DNA of 7,167 nt, from NCBI GenBank assembly GCA_018065375.1, contig JAGHTJ010000152.1, positions 1 through 7,167 of the forward strand, given 5' to 3'. The position numbers were made by a program, and so were the translations under genes. The notes beneath the pieces were generated by a model, which saw nothing but the letters and a program-made list of their open reading frames with translations, had not been told where the DNA came from and made no database searches. Each line of letters opens with the position of its first letter. Position 1 is the stretch's first letter. This DNA comes from Candidatus Equinaster intestinalis (GTDB lineage Bacteria > Bacillota_A > Clostridia > Oscillospirales > Acutalibacteraceae). Positions 1 through 5,212 of this stretch are shown here, piece after piece.

Positions 1-393
1 GGCGTTGTAAAAAAAGTTCAGGCATATATTCAGCTTGACGGTAAGGAGCCCTCAATTCCCGCTTTGCGCAACTTTATTAAGGATGTTATAACCGATGTTG
101 CACCTGAGCCGATTAAAATTGAAACCATTATTGAGGAGGTTGCCCGCACATACAGAGTTACCGATGCGGACATTCTTTCAAACAAAAAAACCTCAAGTAT
201 AGTGCTTGCGCGGCAGGTTGCAATGTATATTGCCCACGAGATAACCAATCTTACATATGAAAAAATCGGTGAAAGCTTTGGTAAAGACCATTCCACCGTT
301 CTTTACAGTGTAAGAAAAACCGAGGAGTATCTTAAAGACAAGCCCTACGAAAAAGGCATTGTTGACGAGATTATTCGCAATATAAAAGAATAA
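1..393 (+). CDS. dnaA: DnaA replication initiator, C-terminal part (start lies outside the window)
   Basis: The frame is open from base 1 and encodes the last 130 residues of DnaA, the AAA+ initiator that binds DnaA boxes at oriC and melts the origin. The first residues (GVVKKVQAY) match the end of domain III. The rest is domain IV, the helix-turn-helix DNA-binding domain, with LARQVAMYIAHE (codons from 205) and the signature FGKDHSTVLYS (codons from 277). By-eye alignment to E. coli and B. subtilis DnaA shows a signature one residue shorter (FGKDH against FGGRDH). Lys stands at the R399 position, Ser at R401 and Glu at P423, while the Asp-His-Ser-Thr core is kept. A TTG at 64 is an internal codon, not a start. 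The stop is TAA at 391-393. The gene sits directly before dnaN, as in most Firmicutes. The family call is very secure; what the substitutions mean is not known. Confidence 0.95.
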   Translation, partial: GVVKKVQAYIQLDGKEPSIPALRNFIKDVITDVAPEPIKIETIIEEVARTYRVTDADILSNKKTSSIVLARQVAMYIAHEITNLTYEKIGESFGKDHSTVLYSVRKTEEYLKDKPYEKGIVDEIIRNIKE

Positions 394-412
394 GTTATTA
401 ACAAAATTAACA

Positions 413-450
413 TTTATTAACCGTAATTTTTCAACATCGCGGTTAATAAA
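413..450. repeat. 11-bp perfect inverted repeat downstream of dnaA
   Basis: The arms TTTATTAACCG (413-423) and CGGTTAATAAA (440-450) are exact reverse complements with a 16-bp spacer. Each arm contains the TTATTAACC box-like word, so the repeat presents two such words in opposite orientation. No T-run follows directly on either strand, which argues against a standard intrinsic terminator. A paired protein-binding site or a cruciform in the AT-rich origin segment fits better. The repeat itself is certain; its function is not. Confidence 0.7.
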
Positions 451-510
451 AAAATTTAAGTAATTTTTTCCACTTTTTATAGCTGAAAAAATAAACATTA
501 AAAACACCAA

Positions 511-540
511 TTAAAAAGCGGACCGGCACCACTTTTTAAC
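511..540 (+). terminator. Possible weak intrinsic terminator between dnaA and dnaN
   Basis: TTAAAAAG (511-518) pairs with CTTTTTAA (532-539). Inside it, a C/A mismatch (519/531) is followed by a GG/CC pair (520-521/529-530) and a 7-nt loop. An A-tract pairing with a T-tract around a G/C core is typical of bidirectional Rho-independent terminators. The G/C core here is short and broken, so the hairpin would be weak. If real, it would end the dnaA transcript and imply a separate dnaN promoter in 540-590. Alternatively it is an origin structural element. Confidence 0.28.
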
Positions 541-585
541 AATTTCACCAAGCATAATAATACTGTTATTTTTAATATTTACTCT

Positions 586-593
586 AAGGGAGG
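586..593 (+). promoter_or_regulatory. dnaN ribosome binding site
   Basis: AAGGGAGG is a near-perfect anti-16S match. It ends 11 nt before the ATG at 605, which is slightly long but workable, and it fixes the dnaN start. It is one of the strongest Shine-Dalgarno sequences in the window, comparable with the AAAGGGGA before gyrA. Confidence 0.85.
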
Positions 594-604
594 AAAACAA
601 AAAT

Positions 605-1705
605 ATGGAAATTTCATTAAACAGAGAAGAATTACTTGAAGCGGTAGGTCATTTATCGAGAATTGTTACAAATAAAACATCACTGCCTGTTCTTTCGGGT
701 ATACTTTTATCTGCCGAGCAGGGCAAGCTCACCCTTATCGGTTACAACCTCGAAATGGGAATTAAAAAGGAAATATATTCAAACACCAAAACTGAGGGCG
801 ATATTGTAATTGATGCTAAGATTTTCGGTGAAATTTTAAGAAGAATGAACGGCGCAAATGTTGAAATTTCTACAGATGACCGCCTTATGTGCCATATTAA
901 AAGCGGCAGCGCCGCATTTGATATTATGGGCATGGCGGCAACAGATTTTCCCGAAATGCCGGCGGTAGCAAAAGAAAATACAATTATTTTAAGCGGCGAA
1001 ATTCTTAAAAATATGGTAAGGAGAACAATTTTTGCCGTTGCTCAAAGTGAAGGGCAAAGACCTATACTTACAGGTGTTAAGGTAAGTATTAAGGACGGTA
1101 ATCTTCAGTTTGTTGCGATTGACGGATTCAGACTTGCTATAAGAAACGAAAAGGTTAATATTGCAGGAGATGCCGATTTTATAGTTTCAGGAAAAAGCAT
1201 CAGTGAGGTTATTAAGCTTATAACCGACGAAAATGAAGATATCAATATAAATGTTGCAAGAAATCTTATAAGCTTTGAAATTGAGGGTTATACATTTATT
1301 TCGAGACTTTTAGAGGGCAGCTTTGTTGATTACAGCAAAACTATACCCGCAAATTATAAGCAGAGAATTTTTGTTGACACTAAAGAGCTTATTGATACTA
1401 TCGACAGAATAAGCCCTGTTATAAACGATGTTTTTTCTACTCCCGTAAGATGTATAATCAGCGCTGATAATATTCTTTTCAGCTGTTCTTCGAGTGTAGG
1501 CAGAGCAACCGAAAACTTCCCGATAAATCTTGAGGGTGAAGAATTTGAAATCGGTCTTAACAGCCGTTATTTGCTTGATGCATTGCGCGCGGCAGAGCAG
1601 GACAAGGTTAAAATTGAATTTAACGGCGCAACATCGGGTATTCTGATTAAGCCCTTCGAAAACGATGAATTTCTTTATATGATAATGCCGATGAGGTTAA
1701 AATAA
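605..1705 (+). CDS. dnaN: DNA polymerase III sliding clamp (beta subunit)
   Basis: The 366-residue product has the usual length of the bacterial beta clamp. It forms a ring-shaped homodimer that encircles DNA and tethers the replicative polymerase, and it also binds mismatch repair, ligase and translesion proteins. The N-terminus (MEISLNREELLEAV) and the early NKTSLPVLSGILL segment are typical of domain 1. Three clamp domains of about 120 residues each are expected, and the length accommodates them. The C-terminus ends in MIMPMRLK, matching the conserved MPMRL tail that lines the peptide-binding pocket. The ATG at 605 is preceded by AAGGGAGG. The TAA stop (1703-1705) shares its last A with the ATG of rlbA. 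That next start has its own GATGAGG at 1690-1696, inside the dnaN end, so the two are probably co-transcribed and coupled. No odd residues or interruptions were noticed. Confidence 0.98.
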   Translation: MEISLNREELLEAVGHLSRIVTNKTSLPVLSGILLSAEQGKLTLIGYNLEMGIKKEIYSNTKTEGDIVIDAKIFGEILRRMNGANVEISTDDRLMCHIKSGSAAFDIMGMAATDFPEMPAVAKENTIILSGEILKNMVRRTIFAVAQSEGQRPILTGVKVSIKDGNLQFVAIDGFRLAIRNEKVNIAGDADFIVSGKSISEVIKLITDENEDININVARNLISFEIEGYTFISRLLEGSFVDYSKTIPANYKQRIFVDTKELIDTIDRISPVINDVFSTPVRCIISADNILFSCSSSVGRATENFPINLEGEEFEIGLNSRYLLDALRAAEQDKVKIEFNGATSGILIKPFENDEFLYMIMPMRLK

Positions 1706-1908
1706 TGGAAATCTCCATAAAAGATGAATTTATAAAACTTGATTCTTTGCTTAAGTATGCGGGTGTTGCTTTTACCGGCGGCGAAGCAAAAATGATGGTT
1801 TTGGAAGGTAAAGTGAAGGTTAACGGTGAAGTGTGCCTTATGCGCGGCAAAAAAATACGAAAAGGCGACACTGTTGATGTTTCACGTGAAACAATTAAAA
1901 TTATATGA
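1705..1908 (+). CDS. rlbA: Small S4-domain RNA-binding protein, YaaA/RlbA family
   Basis: This 67-residue protein is essentially one S4 domain. It has the S4 pattern LDSLLKYAGVAFTGGEAK, then VLEGKVKVNGE, then RGKKIRKGDTV, very close in layout to B. subtilis YaaA (RlbA, about 71 residues). That gene occupies the same place between dnaN and recF. S4 domains bind structured RNA, and RlbA has been linked to ribosome assembly; its exact role here cannot be read from sequence. The product is basic around residues 48-54. The start overlaps the dnaN stop by 1 nt (TAATG), and its TGA stop overlaps the recF start by 4 nt (ATGA), so all three genes look translationally coupled. The last codons (Val-Ser-Arg-Glu-Thr) also spell a perfect parS site at 1878-1893, so this stretch probably serves two purposes. 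Confidence 0.93.
   Translation: MEISIKDEFIKLDSLLKYAGVAFTGGEAKMMVLEGKVKVNGEVCLMRGKKIRKGDTVDVSRETIKII
1878..1893. promoter_or_regulatory. parS: parS centromere site for ParB/Spo0J
   Basis: TGTTTCACGTGAAACA is a perfect 16-bp palindrome and matches the published B. subtilis parS consensus TGTTNCACGTGAAACA at every position. ParB dimers load at parS, spread as CTP-dependent clamps, recruit SMC and drive segregation of the origin with ParA/Soj. parS sites typically cluster near oriC, exactly this context. The site lies wholly inside the rlbA coding region, encoding Val-Ser-Arg-Glu-Thr in frame, and ends 11 nt before the recF ATG. It is not the Noc site (ATTTCCCGGGAAAT). The sequence match is certain; ParB binding is inferred from the strict conservation of parS across bacteria. 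Confidence 0.93.
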
Positions 1909-2963
1909 TACTCGAAAATATTTCTCTTAAAAATTACAGAAATATAGAGTTTGCCGAAATTGCGGCAGATAAAAATATGAACATTATCTGCGGCGATAAC
2001 GCGCAGGGAAAAACAAATTTAATAGAGGCTATCTGGCTGCTTACGGGAACTAAGAGTTTCAGGGGTGCCAAAGAAAACGAGATTATTAAATTTTCAAGCG
2101 AAAAAGCAATTATAAACGCAAAGGTTTTTTCGCATGGGCTCGAGAGTGAAATTAAAATAGAAATCGGCGAAAAAAAAACATTTTTTGTAAACGGCAAAAA
2201 GGCGAACGGAACAGATTTGCTCGAAAAGTTTAATGCCATTGTTTTTTCGCCGAATGATATAAGCCTTGTATACGGCGAGCCGAGCTTCAGGCGTAAATTT
2301 TTAGATGTTTCTATTTGCCAGATTTATCCTAAATACGCGCAGTATCTTAAAAATTATGCAAGAGCGCTTACACAAAGGGCAAGTATTCTCAAAGAAAGCA
2401 AAAACGATGCATCATTAAAATTTTTTCTCGATGATTTCGAAAACGAGCTCGTAAAAAACGGAGAAAAAATCATAGAATACCGCAGGCGGTACCTTAAAAA
2501 ACTGCTTTTTTATGCCCCCGATATTTATCACGATTTATCGGGTAAAAAAGAAAAAATAGATATTGAATATCTATGCTCGGTAAAGTCCGACTTTTTATCG
2601 GAGCTCAAAGCAAACCGAAAAGAAGACATATTAAAGGGTGCAACAAGCGTTGGTCCGCACAGAGACGATATGGTTTTCTTGATAAACGGCAAAAGAGCAA
2701 AGGAGTTTTCATCGCAGGGCCAAAAGCGGAGCATTGCGTTAACATTAAAGCTTGCGAGCGCGCAGATATTAAAAGAAATAACCGGCGAACAGCCCGTGGC
2801 TTTGCTCGATGATGTTATGAGCGAGCTCGATAAAACGCGGCAGGATTATATACTGAATCACATAAGCAATTGGCAGGTTTTTCTTACCTGCTGTGAAAAG
2901 GCGCATTTTGAAAATCTCGCAAAAGGCAAAATTTTCAGTGTTAAAAACGGAGAGATAACTTAA
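1905..2963 (+). CDS. recF: RecF, DNA gap-repair and recombination mediator ATPase
   Basis: RecF is an SMC-like ABC ATPase that binds gapped DNA and, with RecO and RecR, helps load RecA during replication-fork repair. The 352-residue product is near normal length (about 360-370). Visible motifs in order are the N-terminal LKNYRNIE, Walker A GDNAQGKT at residues 30-37, VGPHRDD at 249-255, the ABC signature SSQGQKRS at 269-276, and Walker B VALLDDVMSELD at 298-309 with D302/D303. All key ATPase residues are present. The ATG at 1905 overlaps the rlbA TGA. No Shine-Dalgarno is visible upstream, where the parS palindrome sits instead, so recF probably depends on ribosomes finishing rlbA. A run of nine A at 2170-2178 (residues Glu-Lys-Lys-Thr) is a possible slippage point, but the frame is intact. 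The TAA stop abuts the ATG of remB. Confidence 0.97.
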   Translation: MILENISLKNYRNIEFAEIAADKNMNIICGDNAQGKTNLIEAIWLLTGTKSFRGAKENEIIKFSSEKAIINAKVFSHGLESEIKIEIGEKKTFFVNGKKANGTDLLEKFNAIVFSPNDISLVYGEPSFRRKFLDVSICQIYPKYAQYLKNYARALTQRASILKESKNDASLKFFLDDFENELVKNGEKIIEYRRRYLKKLLFYAPDIYHDLSGKKEKIDIEYLCSVKSDFLSELKANRKEDILKGATSVGPHRDDMVFLINGKRAKEFSSQGQKRSIALTLKLASAQILKEITGEQPVALLDDVMSELDKTRQDYILNHISNWQVFLTCCEKAHFENLAKGKIFSVKNGEIT

Positions 2964-3233
2964 ATGTATATTCATTTGGGACTTGACACCGTAATAAAGC
3001 AAGAGGACATTATAGGTATTTTTGACCTTGATACCTCCACTGTTTCGAGGCATACCCGAAATTATCTGCGCGATGCCGAAAAAAACGGGGAAGTAATAAA
3101 TGTTACAAATGAGCTGCCCAAATCTTTTATAGTTTGTTCCGATAAGGGCGGCAAAAACAAAAAAATTTATATTTCGCAAATTTCTTCTGTTACACTTCTT
3201 AAACGAAGTGACTTTTTGAAGGCAGAAGAGTGA
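2964..3233 (+). CDS. remB: RemB/YaaB-type DUF370 regulator
   Basis: The 89-residue product begins MYIHLG and continues with DIIGIFDLDTS, LPKSFIVCSD, IYISQISSVTLLKRS. This is the typical order of the DUF370 family member found after recF (B. subtilis YaaB/RemB, about 81 residues). In B. subtilis RemB is linked to activation of extracellular matrix genes alongside the DNA-binding paralogue RemA; the molecular role of RemB is less clear. The extra length lies in the middle and near the end (for example DKGGKNKK). The ATG follows the recF TAA with no gap, and CGGAGAG (2948-2954) inside the recF end is a good ribosome binding site. No membrane segment or signal peptide is seen. In this lineage the gene's role may have nothing to do with biofilm; the family assignment is firm, the function only inherited from the family. 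Confidence 0.88.
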   Translation: MYIHLGLDTVIKQEDIIGIFDLDTSTVSRHTRNYLRDAEKNGEVINVTNELPKSFIVCSDKGGKNKKIYISQISSVTLLKRSDFLKAEE

Positions 3234-3256
3234 TATTTTAGAAACGGAGAAGAAAA

Positions 3257-5194
3257 ATGGCAGAAAACATCAATTCACCGGTAAATGAAAAGTATGATGA
3301 AAGCTCCATACAGGTACTTGAGGGGCTTGAAGCGGTAAGAAAACGACCGGGTATGTACATCGGCTCCACAGGGGAAAGGGGTCTGCACCATCTCGTTTAT
3401 GAGATAGTGGATAACTCTATCGACGAGGCGCTGGCAGGCTACTGCGATAAAATAACGGTTGAACTGCTTGACGACGGCATTGTGCGCGTTGCCGATAACG
3501 GCAGAGGTATACCGGTGGGCATTAACCCGCAAAAGGGCATACCTACGGTAACGGTTGTATTTACAATTCTCCATGCCGGCGGTAAATTCGGCGGTAGCGG
3601 CTATAAGGTTTCGGGCGGTTTGCACGGCGTTGGTGCATCGGTTGTTAACGCGCTTTCATCCTTTTTGGAGGTTGATGTTAAGGACGGTAAGCATATTTAC
3701 CGCCAGCGCTATGAAAAGGGAAATATTGCCACCGAGCTTGAGGTGATTGGTGACACCACCGAAACGGGAACAACCGTAACCTTTAAGCCCGACCCCGCAA
3801 TATTCACCGATACTACGGTTTACGATTACGATACCCTCATTAACCGCCTGCGTGAGCAGTCTTTCCTTAATGCGGGCATCCGAATTGTACTTACCGACCG
3901 CAGAACCGGCTTTGAGCCCAGAGAAACCGACCTTTGCTTTGAGGGCGGTATAAAATCTTATGTTGAATTTTTGCTCAGCGGTATGAAAAAGGACCGCCTC
4001 AACAAAGAGGTTATTTACCTTAACACAACGCAGGGCGATGCTTCGGCGGAAATCGCGTTTTTGTGGTCTACGGCTTATGATACAAAGCTTATGACCTTTG
4101 CAAACACCATTCATACGGTGGACGGCGGTACTCATGAGCAGGGCTTCAGAATGAGTATTGCAAACGCCATTAACAAATACGCCTTTAATTTCAAAAAGCT
4201 TAAAGAGGGCAACCCGAAATTAAAGGGCGAGGATATTATGGAGGGTTTGGTTGCTGTTGTTTCGGTAAAGCTTACCGATGCGCAGTTCGAAAGCCAGACC
4301 AAAGCCAAGCTCGGCAACACCTTTATTCGCACCATGGTGAGCAACCTTGTTAACGATAAGCTTTATGCTTATCTTGAGGACCACCCGGCTGAAGCAGGCA
4401 TAATAATTGATAAATGTATTGCCTCCTCAAATGCCAGAGAAGCGGCGCAAAAGGCAAGAGAGGCCTCCCGCAACAAGTCCGGCATAGGCGGCAAAACAAG
4501 AATGCCCGAAAAGCTTACCGACTGCATTTCGGATGACCCCACAAAGACCGAAATCTTTATAGTAGAGGGAGATTCCGCAGGCGGCTCGGCGGTTGAGGGC
4601 AGAAACTCCACATATCAGGCAATTCTGCCGCTTTGGGGCAAAATGCTCAATGTTGAAAAGGCAAGAGAAGATAAGGTTTACGGCAACGATAAGTTAACAC
4701 CTGTTATCGTAGCTCTGGGTACGGGTATCGGCGAAAACTTTGATATCGAAAAGCTGCGCTATGATAAGATAGTTATTATGGCGGATGCCGATGTTGACGG
4801 TAGCCATATCAGAACGCTGCTTTTAACCTTCTTCTTCCGCTATATGCCCGAGCTTATCGAAACGGGACATATTTATTTAGCACAGCCCCCGCTTTTCCGC
4901 GTTTCAAAGGGCAAACAGCATTTCGATGCGTTTACAGATGAAGAAAAAGCGATGTATATAGAAAAGCTCGGCGGCTCTGCCGATGTTCAGCGCTATAAGG
5001 GTCTTGGTGAAATGGACCCCGATCAGCTCTGGGAAACAACACTTAACCCCGAGGCGCGCACAATGCTCAAGGTATCTATGAGCGATGCCGCCGCGGCAGA
5101 CGAAGTGTTTACAATGCTTATGGGCGAAGAGGTTGAGCCGAGAAGACAGTTTATCGAAGAAAATGCGCTCTTCGCAACCGATTTGGATATTTAA
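3257..5194 (+). CDS. gyrB: DNA gyrase subunit B
   Basis: GyrB is the ATPase subunit of gyrase (with GyrA, A2B2), which introduces negative supercoils ahead of the fork. The 645 residues match Gram-positive GyrB, without the extra C-terminal insertion of Enterobacteria. Features in order: N-box EIVDNSIDEA with E49 (catalytic base equivalent) and N53; D80 in DNGRGIP; the ATP lid GGLHGVG (120-126); QTK at 347-349. The TOPRIM domain follows, with EGDSA (E437-A441) and DADVDG (510-515), which bind Mg; then QRYKGLGEMDPDQLW near the C-terminus. Residue 460 is Trp (LPLWGK), where E. coli has K447 and S. aureus Arg, a quinolone-pocket position; the D426-equivalent D439 is kept. The start at 3257 has GGAGAAG (3246-3252) upstream and a 23-nt gap after remB. 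ParE is less likely given the gyrB-gyrA pairing at the origin. Confidence 0.98.
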   Translation: MAENINSPVNEKYDESSIQVLEGLEAVRKRPGMYIGSTGERGLHHLVYEIVDNSIDEALAGYCDKITVELLDDGIVRVADNGRGIPVGINPQKGIPTVTVVFTILHAGGKFGGSGYKVSGGLHGVGASVVNALSSFLEVDVKDGKHIYRQRYEKGNIATELEVIGDTTETGTTVTFKPDPAIFTDTTVYDYDTLINRLREQSFLNAGIRIVLTDRRTGFEPRETDLCFEGGIKSYVEFLLSGMKKDRLNKEVIYLNTTQGDASAEIAFLWSTAYDTKLMTFANTIHTVDGGTHEQGFRMSIANAINKYAFNFKKLKEGNPKLKGEDIMEGLVAVVSVKLTDAQFESQTKAKLGNTFIRTMVSNLVNDKLYAYLEDHPAEAGIIIDKCIASSNAREAAQKAREASRNKSGIGGKTRMPEKLTDCISDDPTKTEIFIVEGDSAGGSAVEGRNSTYQAILPLWGKMLNVEKAREDKVYGNDKLTPVIVALGTGIGENFDIEKLRYDKIVIMADADVDGSHIRTLLLTFFFRYMPELIETGHIYLAQPPLFRVSKGKQHFDAFTDEEKAMYIEKLGGSADVQRYKGLGEMDPDQLWETTLNPEARTMLKVSMSDAAAADEVFTMLMGEEVEPRRQFIEENALFATDLDI

Positions 5195-5212
5195 GAAAGG
5201 GGACGAGCAAAA

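Larger units (their letters stand above)
395..541. promoter_or_regulatory. Iterated TTATTAACA-like motifs, possible non-canonical DnaA boxes
   Basis: The copies seen are TTATTAACA at 395-403, AAATTAACA at 404-412 (directly abutting the first), TTATTAACC at 414-422 and TTTTCAACA at 428-436. TTATTAACC occurs again on the minus strand at 441-449, and TTTTTAACA lies at 533-541. TTTTCCACT at 466-474 is nearer the standard consensus. The first copy differs from TTATNCACA only at position 6. The first three are spaced 9-10 bp apart, about one helical turn. They could be DnaA boxes of shifted specificity, or simply recurrent words in AT-rich DNA. Binding is inferred, not shown. Confidence 0.33.
394..604. 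other. dnaA-dnaN intergenic region, candidate oriC/unwinding segment and dnaN leader
   Basis: This 211-bp gap has about 52 G or C bases by hand count (roughly 25%), much lower than the flanking genes. Known biology: in Bacillus the DNA-unwinding element of the bipartite origin lies between dnaA and dnaN. Visible here are box-like motifs related to TTATTAACA, an 11-bp inverted repeat (413-423/440-450) and an 8-bp inverted repeat (511-518/532-539) around a GC-rich patch at 518-530. There is also a TAATAATAC run at 555-563, reminiscent of DnaA-trios, followed by an almost pure A/T stretch at 566-581. No TTATCCACA box occurs on either strand. No convincing sigma-A promoter was found: CATAAT at 553-558 resembles a -10 but has no good -35. 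The origin role is an inference from position and composition, and the main box cluster may lie upstream of dnaA. Confidence 0.45.

Noticed and set aside
64..393. Separate 109-residue gene starting at TTG 64
   Set aside because: The same frame is open back to base 1 and reads as DnaA; the TTG is an internal Leu codon with no ribosome binding site.
413..450. 11-bp inverted repeat as the dnaA transcription terminator
   Set aside because: The stem is mostly A/T and is followed by A's; the nearest T-run starts 14 nt further on. It is kept as an inverted repeat only.
553..578. CATAAT or TAATAT as the dnaN promoter -10
   Set aside because: No acceptable -35 at 16-18 bp for CATAAT, and TAATAT would start transcription at the ribosome binding site. 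In 25% G+C DNA such hexamers are expected by chance.
1878..1893. Noc nucleoid-occlusion binding site
   Set aside because: The centre is CACGTG, not the CCCGGG of the Noc site, so the palindrome fits parS and not Noc.
4355..4373. GATAAGC / GCTTATC 7-bp hairpin in gyrB
   Set aside because: It lies deep in coding sequence of a conserved protein (Asp-Lys-Leu-Tyr-Ala-Tyr-Leu), with no T-run or other context. Probably chance.
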